Shown piece after piece: positions 42,005 to 50,089 of a DNA stretch of 64,000 nucleotides; the stretch's first letter is position 1, and every line of letters begins with the position of its first letter. Origin of the DNA: Winogradskyella eximia (GTDB taxonomy: Bacteria; Bacteroidota; Bacteroidia; Flavobacteriales; Flavobacteriaceae). The stretch is taken from contig NZ_QRDV01000006.1 of NCBI RefSeq assembly GCF_003386165.1, positions 208,774 through 272,773 of the forward strand, written 5' to 3'. Made by a program: the position numbers and the translations under genes. The notes beneath the pieces are model-generated. The model made no database searches. It saw nothing but the letters and a program-made list of their open reading frames with translations, and had not been told where the DNA came from.

Positions 42005-43693
42005 TTAAACTAACTCTACAAACAATCCGTCATCAGTTTTTTCAACCTTAGTCAATCCATGTTTGCTCAAGCCTTTTATGCCTTTGTCCCAGCCTTTGTT
42101 ACTTAAACCAGATTTCGATTTTAAAACGGTTAAATCCATTCGTTTTTCAACTTTAAGAACTTCTAAAATCGCTTTTTCATTGTCACTAAGATCTACCTTT
42201 TTCTTCTCTGGTCGCATTTGAGGGAAGAATAATACTTCTTGAATACTTTGATTGTTAGTTAAAAACATAATTAAGCGGTCCATACCAATGCCCATACCAG
42301 ATGTTGGAGGCATGCCGTATTCTAAAGCACGTAAAAAATCGTGATCTATAAATTCGGTTGCTTCGTCATCCCCTTTTTGAGCTAATTTTAATTGGTGTTC
42401 AAAACGCTCGCGTTGGTCAATTGGGTCATTTAATTCTGAATATGCATTCGCAACTTCTTTACCACAAACCATGAGTTCAAAACGCTCTGTTAATTCAGGG
42501 TTTTCTCTATGTTCTTTACATAACGGACTCATTTCCTTTGGATAGTCGGTAATGAATGTTGGTTGAATATAATTCCCTTCACATTTTTCACCAAAAATCT
42601 CATCAATTAGCTTTCCTTTACCCATGGTGTCATCGACTTCAATATGCATGCCTTTTGCAGCAGCTCTTATTTCGTCTTCAGACTTATTATAAATATCAAA
42701 ACCTGTGAATTCTAAAATAGAATCGCGCATGGTAATACGCTTATATGGTGCTTTAAAGTTTATTTTATGTTCTCCAAATGTTGCTTCAGACGTTCCGTTT
42801 ACAGCAATAGCACAGTGTTCTAATAATTTCTCACAGAAATCCATCATCCAGTTGTAATCTTTGTATGATACATAGATTTCCATGGCTGTAAATTCAGGAT
42901 TGTGGGTTCTGTCCATACCTTCATTTCTGAAGTTTTTAGAAAACTCATAAACACCATCAAAACCACCAACGATTAATCGTTTTAAATATAACTCGTTAGC
43001 AATTCTCATATACAATGGAATGTCTAAACTGTTGTGGTGAGTTGTAAATGGACGTGCAGCAGCTCCACCAGGAATAGGTTGTAAAACAGGTGTTTCTACT
43101 TCAAAATAACCAGCATTATTAAAAAACTGACGCATCGCATTAAAAAGTTTAGTACGTTTTACAAATACTTCTTTTACATGTGGATTTACAACTAAATCTG
43201 CATAACGTTGTCTGTAACGCATTTCTGGATCTGTAAACGCATCATACGTTTTACCATCCTTTTGCTTAGGTATTGGTAAGGGCTTTAAAGCTTTACTTAA
43301 TAATTTAAAGTCTTTTACCATTACGGTCTTTTCTCCAACCTGAGTAGTGAAAAGCGTACCTTCTATACCAACAAAATCACCTAAATCGAGTAATTTTTTG
43401 AAGACATCATTGTATAGTGATTTGTCTTCTCCTGTACATATTTCGTCTCTATTAAAATAGACTTGAATACGACCTTCGCTATCTTGCAATTGAGCAAAAG
43501 ATGCTTTTCCTTGAATGTTAATTGCCATTAAACGACCAGCAATAATCACCTGTTTACCTTCTTCAAAGTCAGATTTTATCTGTTTAGAAGTATGATTAAC
43601 GGGAAATAAATCCGCTGGATAAGGGTTAATCCCTAAAGCTCTAAGCTTTTCTAACTTTTGGCGTCTTACCAATTCTTGTTCTGAAAGTTGCAT
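42005..43693 (-). CDS. lysS: Lysyl-tRNA synthetase (class II) with C-terminal extension
   Basis: The 562-residue enzyme charges tRNA-Lys. It has an OB-fold anticodon-binding domain (about 40-150) and the class II core with motif 2 region FRNEGMDRTHNPEFTAMEIY and motif 3 MPPTSGMGIGMDRL. The normal enzyme ends near FFPQMRPEKK at about residue 500. Here about 60 residues follow (LSDNEKAILEVLKVEKRM, LKSKSGLSNKGWDKGIKGL), which look like a small winged-helix domain. I recall flavobacterial LysS proteins of this longer size. The gene has a -7 box, a 5' leader hairpin and a terminator. Confidence 0.96.
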   Translation of the reverse strand: MQLSEQELVRRQKLEKLRALGINPYPADLFPVNHTSKQIKSDFEEGKQVIIAGRLMAINIQGKASFAQLQDSEGRIQVYFNRDEICTGEDKSLYNDVFKKLLDLGDFVGIEGTLFTTQVGEKTVMVKDFKLLSKALKPLPIPKQKDGKTYDAFTDPEMRYRQRYADLVVNPHVKEVFVKRTKLFNAMRQFFNNAGYFEVETPVLQPIPGGAAARPFTTHHNSLDIPLYMRIANELYLKRLIVGGFDGVYEFSKNFRNEGMDRTHNPEFTAMEIYVSYKDYNWMMDFCEKLLEHCAIAVNGTSEATFGEHKINFKAPYKRITMRDSILEFTGFDIYNKSEDEIRAAAKGMHIEVDDTMGKGKLIDEIFGEKCEGNYIQPTFITDYPKEMSPLCKEHRENPELTERFELMVCGKEVANAYSELNDPIDQRERFEHQLKLAQKGDDEATEFIDHDFLRALEYGMPPTSGMGIGMDRLIMFLTNNQSIQEVLFFPQMRPEKKKVDLSDNEKAILEVLKVEKRMDLTVLKSKSGLSNKGWDKGIKGLSKHGLTKVEKTDDGLFVELV

Positions 43694-43711
43694 TCTTATT
43701 TATTTTTATTG

Positions 43712-43734
43712 GCTTATTTGTTTTTTAAATAAGC
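43712..43734 (-). promoter_or_regulatory. Hairpin in the lysS leader
   Basis: GCTTATTT, a seven-base T-rich loop and AAATAAGC form an 8-base perfect stem starting 19 bases upstream of the lysS ATG. It is A+T rich and could affect translation; no known riboswitch or T-box feature is present. Confidence 0.3.
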
Positions 43735-43739
43735 AGACG

Positions 43740-43747
43740 CAAAATTA
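43740..43747 (-). promoter_or_regulatory. -7 box of lysS
   Basis: The reverse strand reads TAATTTTG, an exact TAnnTTTG, 46 bases upstream of the ATG at 43693. No well-placed -33 TTG. Confidence 0.4.
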
Positions 43748-43777
43748 CACTTTTTACAAAAATTAGAGAACACCTTT

Positions 43778-44668
43778 TTAGTTTGATTTTATAAGCTCTA
43801 AATTTTCTTTTAAATCCTCATTGTCGGAGTGTATTTTTAGAGCGTCTTCTAGTACTTTTATGGCTTCCGTTTTATAACCCGAAATACCAAGTGTATTGGC
43901 TAAACTCATGAATGTTCTTGGTTGCTCTGGGAATAATTTAGTATTCAAAGTAAATACGGCAATGGCCTCATCTATTCTGTTAGTTCCATATAAAATACGA
44001 CCATATGTATTTAACCCATACATGCTTGGAACTTCATTTTTAAACGTTTTTAATAGTTTTTTTTGTTTGCGCTTTAAGCCTTTTGCTCCTTTTTTCTTTA
44101 GAATATTGTCAGCAGCAGTTACAATTTGATAATTAGATTTGTAATCATTTTTCGTAATTACATTCTGAATATCTTCTTCGAAAGTACCAATAGGATGTTC
44201 AACAATACGGTTCACCTCTTTGCCATCTTTATAAAAGATAACAGTTGGTACTCTGTGAATGTTTAATCCGGCTTCTTCATGTTGAGGGCTTTGTTTGTAC
44301 ATGTTAGGTTTTCTGCTTAACGCAACAACCGTTAATTGATTCATTGGGAATTCGCAAGCTTCTAAAACCTTATATAGTTTTGGTACTTCTTGTTTACTGT
44401 CTCCACACCAAGTACCCATAAATAGTGTTATTGTATAATTTTTTAATTCTGAAGATATAGAATTTATAAGATTATTGTTGGGTTGATAGTCTTCATGATT
44501 TTTAGTAAACCAAGATTTGTAATTCTCACTTAATAAACCGTTTTTATCGATTTTTCCGAGTAAAAAAGGTGTTTCGCCTTCTTCTATAATTTCTTGATTG
44601 AGTTGCTGTGCATTGATTTGAGATGCAAAAAATATGGTAATTATGATGATAAAAATGTTCGTTTTCAT
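43778..44668 (-). CDS. Secreted thioredoxin-like protein with CxxS site and TPR-like tail
   Basis: The 296-residue product has a signal peptide (TNIFIIIITIFFASQINAQ) and a thioredoxin-fold domain (about 70-175). The active-site motif is WCGDS (C88, S91) in place of CxxC, and the cis-proline loop is RVPTVIFY. A C-terminal region (about 210-296) has two TPR-like helix pairs (RIDEAIAVFTLNTKLFPEQ, KTEAIKVLEDALKIHSDN). A CxxS protein cannot form the usual disulfide within the motif, so it may act as a monothiol isomerase or binding protein. It should be periplasmic. Confidence 0.85.
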   Translation of the reverse strand: MKTNIFIIIITIFFASQINAQQLNQEIIEEGETPFLLGKIDKNGLLSENYKSWFTKNHEDYQPNNNLINSISSELKNYTITLFMGTWCGDSKQEVPKLYKVLEACEFPMNQLTVVALSRKPNMYKQSPQHEEAGLNIHRVPTVIFYKDGKEVNRIVEHPIGTFEEDIQNVITKNDYKSNYQIVTAADNILKKKGAKGLKRKQKKLLKTFKNEVPSMYGLNTYGRILYGTNRIDEAIAVFTLNTKLFPEQPRTFMSLANTLGISGYKTEAIKVLEDALKIHSDNEDLKENLELIKSN

Positions 44669-44746
44669 TTTGATGAATTGATTAATTGATGAAAAAAGGA
44701 TGTCATTTCAAATCCCTTTTACAAGATTCTAGAATGACAACTTATG

Positions 44747-45154
44747 TTATTTTGAAGCAACAATATGTCCTTTAATTTTCAAAACTTTATTACCACCTTC
44801 GGCATTAGACATAACGGTAACCGTTTTTGTAAAAGCACCTAATCTTTTGGTGTCGTATTTAATTTCTAATTCTCCTATACTTCCTGGTAAAATTGGCGCT
44901 TTTGAATAACTAGGAACTGTACAGCCACAAGTCGTTTTTACATCAGTGATTAATAAAGGAGCATCACCAGTATTGGTAAAGGTGAATAGTCGTTTGCCTT
45001 CGGAGTTTTGTGAAATGATTCCGTAGTCTATAACTTCAGTTTTAAATTTCATCACAGCAACTTTGGTGTCGTATTTTCCAAATTCAGTTGGTGCTGCACT
45101 AAAAAAACTTAGAGTTAAAACTAAAAGGATTGCAATGTTTAATGTTCGTTTCAT
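44747..45154 (-). CDS. DUF1573 secreted protein
   Basis: The 135-residue product has a signal peptide (KRTLNIAILLVLTLSFFSAA) and a DUF1573 domain: VIDYGIISQNSEGKRLFTF, TNTGDAPLLITDVKTTCGC and KYDTKRLGAFTKTVTV. It has the Ig-like fold of this family and the TTCGC motif with two cysteines. The family is widespread in Bacteroidota and of unknown function, usually secreted. A perfect 12-base palindrome (45235-45246) lies about 80 bases upstream. It is on the same strand as the membrane-anchored LuxR regulator, 109 bases downstream of it. Confidence 0.92.
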   Translation of the reverse strand: MKRTLNIAILLVLTLSFFSAAPTEFGKYDTKVAVMKFKTEVIDYGIISQNSEGKRLFTFTNTGDAPLLITDVKTTCGCTVPSYSKAPILPGSIGELEIKYDTKRLGAFTKTVTVMSNAEGGNKVLKIKGHIVASK

Positions 45155-45234
45155 AATAAATATTTTAAATGATTAATATGAAAGCAAACATCAAGTATTA
45201 AGATGTAAATTTTTAAAAATGGAGGTTGGAAATC

Positions 45235-45246
45235 GGTACTAGTACC
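45235..45246. promoter_or_regulatory. Perfect 12-base palindrome, possible operator
   Basis: GGTACTAGTACC is a perfect palindrome in the gap between the LuxR gene stop (45264) and the DUF1573 gene start (45154). It could be a binding site for a dimeric regulator; there is no direct proof. Confidence 0.3.
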
Positions 45247-45263
45247 TAGGTTGAATTTTGTAA

Positions 45264-46319
45264 CTATTTGATAAATAGAGATTTTGCGTCGTCTCTAGAT
45301 TGCACATTTAACTTCTTGTAAATGTTATTTGTGTGAGATTTTACTGTGCTTACACTTAAAAAAAGAGCTTCTGCAATGTCTTTATTGGTTTTATCCTCGA
45401 GTAAATGCTCTAAAACAACTTGTTCTTGTTTGGATAGTTTAGCTTTTAAATCTTCAATTTTAGAAGTGTTTCTCATCCAGAACTGATAAAGAAAAACTAG
45501 ATTCAGTAAAACTGAAAATCCTAAGATAGAATAGAGGAGAATATTCCAATTGGATGCTGTTTCTCCATTTGATGCGGCCAACATATAACGATCCGCATTT
45601 AATTCGTTAGCATATTGTTTGGTATAAGGAGCGTTTGGATAGCTGCCTTCTAAACGTGTTTTTAAATTATTGTAGTAGTCATTTTTCTTTAGGTCTTCAA
45701 CATAATAGCTATGTAAATCACTGCTTCTGTCAGATAAATAAGTATAGATATAAAGTTCCGCTAAAGGTTCATCTAAAGCTTCGCCAAAATATTGAAGGGT
45801 TTTAAACCACTTTTTATTGTTTAGTTTGCGATTTGCTTCACTTCTAAATTCACCATATGCAAAACGCATATCATTTTTTAATGAGTCTATTTTTACAAAT
45901 GCATTAGCTTTAGGGTTATTAGATTCTACTCGGCAAAACACTTGGTTTCCAAAAGAAAAAGGCAATTTTAATGTATCTGTATTTTTAGCGATAAACAAAA
46001 GTGCTTCACTATCTGCACAATACCCATTAAAGTGATTAACATCTTGTTGAATGTCTGAGCAGCTATCAATATGAATGCGATAAATACGGTTTTCAGTATC
46101 TAGCATATTGCCTTTAAACTCAAAGTAACCTGTAGCATCAGCACTTGTTTTTGCAATAATTTGTTCAGAGTAAACACCAGTCATTTTTCGGTAATCTTCG
46201 ACTATAGAAAGATATACGGCTCTATTTCCTTCTTCTGGGTTTGTATAACCTGAAAATGAATATTGAGCTTTACAAACCGAAGAAATAACTAAAAAGACGA
46301 AAAGAATTTTTATTCGCAT
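45264..46319 (-). CDS. Membrane-anchored LuxR-type regulator with extracytoplasmic domain
   Basis: The 351-residue protein has a signal peptide (MRIKILFVFLVISSVCKAQ) and an extracytoplasmic domain of about 235 residues. One membrane helix follows (about 259-281, WNILLYSILGFSVLLNLVFL), then a cytoplasmic linker that looks coiled-coil, and a C-terminal LuxR-type helix-turn-helix (about 296-351, LSKQEQVVLEHLLEDKTNKD). It appears to be a one-component sensor that couples an external signal to DNA binding without a kinase. The sensor domain is not a family I can name; it starts with SGYTNPEEGNRAVYLSI. The gene is divergent from the YqaE gene, with a 15-base palindrome between them. Confidence 0.88.
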   Translation of the reverse strand: MRIKILFVFLVISSVCKAQYSFSGYTNPEEGNRAVYLSIVEDYRKMTGVYSEQIIAKTSADATGYFEFKGNMLDTENRIYRIHIDSCSDIQQDVNHFNGYCADSEALLFIAKNTDTLKLPFSFGNQVFCRVESNNPKANAFVKIDSLKNDMRFAYGEFRSEANRKLNNKKWFKTLQYFGEALDEPLAELYIYTYLSDRSSDLHSYYVEDLKKNDYYNNLKTRLEGSYPNAPYTKQYANELNADRYMLAASNGETASNWNILLYSILGFSVLLNLVFLYQFWMRNTSKIEDLKAKLSKQEQVVLEHLLEDKTNKDIAEALFLSVSTVKSHTNNIYKKLNVQSRDDAKSLFIK

Positions 46320-46369
46320 AAAACGAAACTACATAATTTTATTTTGATTTCAATGCGTTGAATTCATAA

Positions 46370-46384
46370 AAAATGTAACATTTT
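46370..46384. promoter_or_regulatory. 15-base palindrome between divergent genes
   Basis: AAAATGTAACATTTT has perfect 7-base arms around one central base. It lies between the LuxR-type regulator start (46319, reverse) and the YqaE gene start (46452, forward) and could be an operator. Confidence 0.3.
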
Positions 46385-46451
46385 ATATCAAATCACGTCC
46401 TATAAATAGATCAAATCAATTTTAAAGATTTATTTAATTATTAAACAAAAT

Positions 46452-46610
46452 ATGAACTTCTGGCGTGTAATTCTTTCTATAATTTGTCCTCCTTTAGCTG
46501 TTTTAGATAAAGGTTGTGGCTCTATTCTCATTACTTTTTTATTGTGGCTTTGTGGTTGGGTACCAGGTGTTATCGCTGCATTGATTATATTGAACAATCC
46601 TGAACGATAA
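46452..46610 (+). CDS. Small YqaE/Pmp3-family membrane protein
   Basis: The 52-residue product is a two-helix membrane protein of the YqaE/Pmp3 (UPF0057) family: MNFWRVILSIICPPLAVLDK, then GSILITFLLWLCGWVPGVIA and LIILNNPER. The CPPLAV motif and GWVPGVIAALI are typical. Members are small hydrophobic proteins linked to ion or stress tolerance in yeast and plants; bacterial roles are poorly known. It is a short gene that automatic annotation could miss. It is divergent from the LuxR regulator and its 3' end contains part of the promoter for the next gene. Confidence 0.88.
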   Translation: MNFWRVILSIICPPLAVLDKGCGSILITFLLWLCGWVPGVIAALIILNNPER

Positions 46611-46623
46611 ATTCTTATCTTTG
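46590..46623 (+). promoter_or_regulatory. Promoter of the 268-residue lipoprotein-lipB unit
   Basis: TTG (46590-46592) and, after 23 bases, TATCTTTG (46616-46623), an exact TAnnTTTG, lie 24 bases before the ATG at 46647. The -33 element is inside the end of the YqaE gene. Confidence 0.65.
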
Positions 46624-46646
46624 CCTACCTAATTAACACATTATAT

Positions 46647-47453
46647 ATGAAAAAAATTATTCTATTATTCGCAATCGTTTGTTCTTTTACCAGTTGTAAT
46701 GTTACTGAATCTATTGTTTTTGATGAAAATGGTTCTGGACAGTTTTTAGTCACTTATGAAATGGGTGAAGCAATGAAAGCCATGACGGCTGCTATGGGAG
46801 GAGAGGACTCTGATTCTGAAAAGAAAAAAGGAGGAGAGGTTATGGATACTACTATGGTTTTTGCTGATATAATGGAGACTTATAAGGATAGTATTGCGGC
46901 TTTACCTGAGGAAAAGCGCTTAGCTATGGAAGCTGTGAAAGACATGTTTATGAATATGAAAATGAACGAGGATGAGGGTGTTATGAATATGGGAATAGGG
47001 CTTAATTTCAATTCTATTGATGATTTAAAAAACATTAATGAAAAAATAAAAAAAGCACAAAGTTTAAATTCGCAAGGAGACCAAGTTGGTTCAATGAAAG
47101 AAAACTCACCACTAGGTAATTTCTTTGGTAGTGATGATAATAAAACAGGTTATATTCTTACTGAAAATAGTTTCTCTAGAGTGACTAAAATAGATGCTCC
47201 GGAAGCTGATGAAGAGGATGCAGTCGTAGAATTGTTTGATGAAACTAGTGAAAGTAATCAAGAGTTTATTGAATATTTTGAAAATGCTTTTTATACCGTA
47301 AAACTAACTTTTCCTAAAACGATTAAATCTGTTTCTGTTGAGGGTGCTGAATTTTCTAAGGATAGAAAAACAGTAACGTATAAAACAAATTGGATAGAAT
47401 ATCTTAAAAATCCAAAGTTATTGGATGTGAATGTTGAGTTTGTAAATGAATAA
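46647..47453 (+). CDS. Lipoprotein of unknown function with Met-rich segment
   Basis: I do not recognise a named family. The 268-residue product has a lipoprotein signal (KKIILLFAIVCSFTSC) followed by NVTESIVFDENGSGQFLVTY, a start I recall in other flavobacterial lipoproteins. A middle segment is rich in methionine (MFMNMKMNEDEGVMNMG). The C-terminus is beta-like (FYTVKLTFPKTIKSVSVEGA). Its stop overlaps the start of lipB by eight bases, so translation is coupled. Whether the Met-rich part binds a metal is open. Confidence 0.85.
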   Translation: MKKIILLFAIVCSFTSCNVTESIVFDENGSGQFLVTYEMGEAMKAMTAAMGGEDSDSEKKKGGEVMDTTMVFADIMETYKDSIAALPEEKRLAMEAVKDMFMNMKMNEDEGVMNMGIGLNFNSIDDLKNINEKIKKAQSLNSQGDQVGSMKENSPLGNFFGSDDNKTGYILTENSFSRVTKIDAPEADEEDAVVELFDETSESNQEFIEYFENAFYTVKLTFPKTIKSVSVEGAEFSKDRKTVTYKTNWIEYLKNPKLLDVNVEFVNE

Positions 47454-48147
47454 AACCATACAACTACAAGATCTAGGGAGTAAAGATTTTAAAGATACTT
47501 GGGATTACCAAGAGATACTTTTCAAGGCTATTTTAGATACTAAAATTAAGAATAGAAGAGAGGATGCAGGTTTAGAAACCGATAATCATTTTCTGTTTGT
47601 AGAGCATCCACATGTTTACACTTTAGGTAAAAGTGGAGATCTGTCTAATCTATTGCTTTCGGAAACACAATTGGTTGAGAAAGGAGCCAAATTTTATAAA
47701 ATAAATAGAGGTGGTGATATTACTTATCATGGTCCTGGACAAATTGTTGGCTATCCTATTTTAGATTTAGATAATTTCTTTACCGACATACATAAATATT
47801 TACGTTTTTTAGAAGAAGTGATTATTCTCACTTTAGCAGAATATGGTTTAAAAACAGAGCGTAGTCCTGGTGAAACAGGTGTTTGGTTAGATGTTGGTAC
47901 TCCATTTGCGCGTAAAATTTGTGCTATGGGAGTACGAGCGAGTCGTTGGGTAACCATGCATGGTTTTGCGTTAAATGTAAATGCAGATTTGGGTTATTTT
48001 GACCATATTATTCCTTGTGGTATTCGTGGCAAAGCAGTGACGACTTTAAATAATGAACTTGGTGTAGATGTGGTTGATGAAGCTGAAGTTAAAAAGATAA
48101 TTTTAAAGCATTTTTCAGCTTTGTTTGAGGCTCAATTTGTGAAGTAG
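47446..48147 (+). CDS. lipB: Octanoyltransferase LipB
   Basis: The 233-residue enzyme moves octanoyl groups from acyl carrier protein to lipoyl domains, the first step of lipoate synthesis. Family marks are EHPHVYTLGKSGD, the conserved RGGDITYHGPGQIVGYPI and the region IIPCGIRGKAVTTLNNEL, which holds the likely catalytic Cys. The length is normal. The gene overlaps the upstream lipoprotein gene by eight bases. No lipA gene is in the window. Confidence 0.96.
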   Translation: MNKTIQLQDLGSKDFKDTWDYQEILFKAILDTKIKNRREDAGLETDNHFLFVEHPHVYTLGKSGDLSNLLLSETQLVEKGAKFYKINRGGDITYHGPGQIVGYPILDLDNFFTDIHKYLRFLEEVIILTLAEYGLKTERSPGETGVWLDVGTPFARKICAMGVRASRWVTMHGFALNVNADLGYFDHIIPCGIRGKAVTTLNNELGVDVVDEAEVKKIILKHFSALFEAQFVK

Positions 48148-48201
48148 CTATACTTAATTTTTAGTTCTAATGATTTAGCAAGTTGTCTTTTTACGGAGTG
48201 A

Positions 48202-48945
48202 TTATTTGCTTTTTTTTCTCTGTGTATATTTTCTTTTAGATCGGATTAAGCTATATCTCATATCGTCATAAAACAGACTTATTATTAGAATGAGCGCACC
48301 TAAGAGTAGCGTGTTTAATTTTAAGTTAATTCTAGAATAAAGAAACCCTCCAATTAATCCTCCAAGAAAGAAGAAACAAATAATAAAAACTCTCAGTTTA
48401 ATAGTTGATTTTATGTGTTGTCTGTTTGGATGATGCTTAGGGAAGAATAGTTGTGATAATTCAATACCTAAATCGGTAAACAATCCTGTTAGATGCGTAG
48501 TTCTAACCACCGCATCTGAGATTTTTGTAACGAGAGAATTTTGAAGTCCCATTGCAAATAAAAGAGCACAAATAATGAAGTCTGGCTGTTTTATTTCAAC
48601 CGTATTACCTAAGATGGCAATTGATGTTAAAATGAGACATTCAATTATTGTTGGGAAGACAAATACATTGAGTTTTTTATTTTCCCTGAATTTTTCAATG
48701 AGAAAACTTGAAAAAAATGAACCAAACAGAAAGGAAAAGATATAAAGAAAATAAACAGTGCCTTTCCAAAATTCAAAATTAGCAACATCACTTATAAAAA
48801 GAGCAAAATGACCAGTGACATTAGTTGTTAATTGGCTAAAAGCTAAAAAACCTGTAACGTTTACAATACCAGCTACAAAGGACAAAATGGTAGCAATGCG
48901 CAGATTGTGTTTTAATGTTCTGCTCTTACCTTGATGTCTAAACAT
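48202..48945 (-). CDS. DUF1275 (YoaK-like) membrane protein
   Basis: The 247-residue product has about six membrane helices and a start typical of DUF1275 proteins: TILSFVAGIVNVTGFLAFSQ, then TTNVTGHFALF. The basic C-terminus (IRSKRKYTQRKKSK) is cytoplasmic. The family is of unknown function, with a possible transport role. The gene stands alone and converges with lipB, 54 bases away; no clear terminator is visible between them. Confidence 0.9.
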   Translation of the reverse strand: MFRHQGKSRTLKHNLRIATILSFVAGIVNVTGFLAFSQLTTNVTGHFALFISDVANFEFWKGTVYFLYIFSFLFGSFFSSFLIEKFRENKKLNVFVFPTIIECLILTSIAILGNTVEIKQPDFIICALLFAMGLQNSLVTKISDAVVRTTHLTGLFTDLGIELSQLFFPKHHPNRQHIKSTIKLRVFIICFFFLGGLIGGFLYSRINLKLNTLLLGALILIISLFYDDMRYSLIRSKRKYTQRKKSK

Positions 48946-49039
48946 TTTGTTTGCATTTAATGTATCAAATTACTCGCTATTTATACGCTTTACGATTCCT
49001 GAAACCTATTTTATTGGAGTTTTTAACCCGTTAATAATA

Positions 49040-50089
49040 TTAAGTTTCGTCATTAAAAAACACTTTATAAAAGTGCATTTTTTTCTCTTCATCGTAACCG
49101 CGTTCTAAATATTCTGCAGAAGCGTCTGGTGCATCCACATCGAGTTTTATTTGAATATTAGTATCGAGTTTAATTTCGGTTTTAATCTTTTGTTTCTGTT
49201 TCTTTAAAGCAATTTCAGAAACATCAAATTGGTTTCTAATGAGGACTTTATGGTCGGTTTCGTAATTTTTTTTGTAGTCTTCAAAAAGTTGAATTTTATC
49301 TTCTTCGTCAAATACTTCCTCCTTAAAGGTGTCAATATTTACGATTTCATTTTCTTTAAAAAAGTCGACAGTTTTAGCTAAAAAGTTGCTTTGCTCTTGG
49401 CCTCCAAAATTGGGTTGAAGTACTTCTTTAGAAAACTCTCTACACAATTCAATACAGTTTTTAGTATGCTGATTGCTATCGTCTGGGTATCTTATGTTTA
49501 AGAAGCTTTTTATCCAATATTGTGTGTCGTAAGTATTGTTATCTACACTAAACACAATTTTACCTTCCATATCAGAGGTATTTAAGATTAAGCAGCCTTT
49601 ATCAACTTTTTTTGCTTGAATCCCTTTTTGTACTAAAATATCGTAGTTATTATCTTCTAAATAGGTCTGAAAAAACTCTGTTTTATTTTCAATTTTAAAG
49701 ATGCCAATAGCGTCTGTAAAATAGTCTTCGTATTGCACATTTTCAAAATGACAAATTAGTACATCTCCCGTTTTAATTTGAGCAGAATTACTTTGTTCAA
49801 ATAAGTGAGTAACTATATGTTTAGAAAGGTCAACAAAATCGGCTTCTTCTTTAAATAATTGATCACTGTAAGTGTTGATTTCATTGAGTCCAACGTCACT
49901 ATGGTGATGAAAACGGTAACTTTCTGCAACGCTTACAAATGGCTTTAGAAGATAAGGTAGCATTAGGTTGTATGTGGCTTCATCAAAATCTACAATAGCA
50001 TCTGAAAAGGCATTTTTTGTGCCATTAAATTTATTACCAACTTTGTGAATTATACAGCTCTTTATTGAAGCTTTTTGTCTTTTAATCAT
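49040..50089 (-). CDS. Nucleoid-associated protein (NdpA/YejK family)
   Basis: The 349-residue product matches the 37-kDa nucleoid-associated protein family, with an N-terminal part IKSCIIHKVGNKFNGTKNAF and later KGCLILNTSDMEGKIVFSVD and FLNIRYPDDSNQHTKNCIEL. It has no signal peptide. Family members bind nucleoid DNA, but their exact role is unknown. The Lys/Asp-rich C-terminal part (KLDTNIQIKLDVDAPDASAE) includes a conserved-looking acidic stretch. The gene is a single unit on the reverse strand, 89 bases from the next gene. Confidence 0.9.
   Translation of the reverse strand: MIKRQKASIKSCIIHKVGNKFNGTKNAFSDAIVDFDEATYNLMLPYLLKPFVSVAESYRFHHHSDVGLNEINTYSDQLFKEEADFVDLSKHIVTHLFEQSNSAQIKTGDVLICHFENVQYEDYFTDAIGIFKIENKTEFFQTYLEDNNYDILVQKGIQAKKVDKGCLILNTSDMEGKIVFSVDNNTYDTQYWIKSFLNIRYPDDSNQHTKNCIELCREFSKEVLQPNFGGQEQSNFLAKTVDFFKENEIVNIDTFKEEVFDEEDKIQLFEDYKKNYETDHKVLIRNQFDVSEIALKKQKQKIKTEIKLDTNIQIKLDVDAPDASAEYLERGYDEEKKMHFYKVFFNDET

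Noticed and set aside
43712..43734. lysS leader hairpin considered as a T-box or lysine riboswitch
   Set aside because: The leader is under 50 bases and lacks T-box or lysine-riboswitch elements, so only a simple hairpin can be supported.
44672..44746. Inverted repeat TGTCATT / AATGACA between the thioredoxin-like and DUF1573 genes
   Set aside because: Short arms with a loop of about 26 bases and no T-run; chance is likely in this A+T-rich gap.
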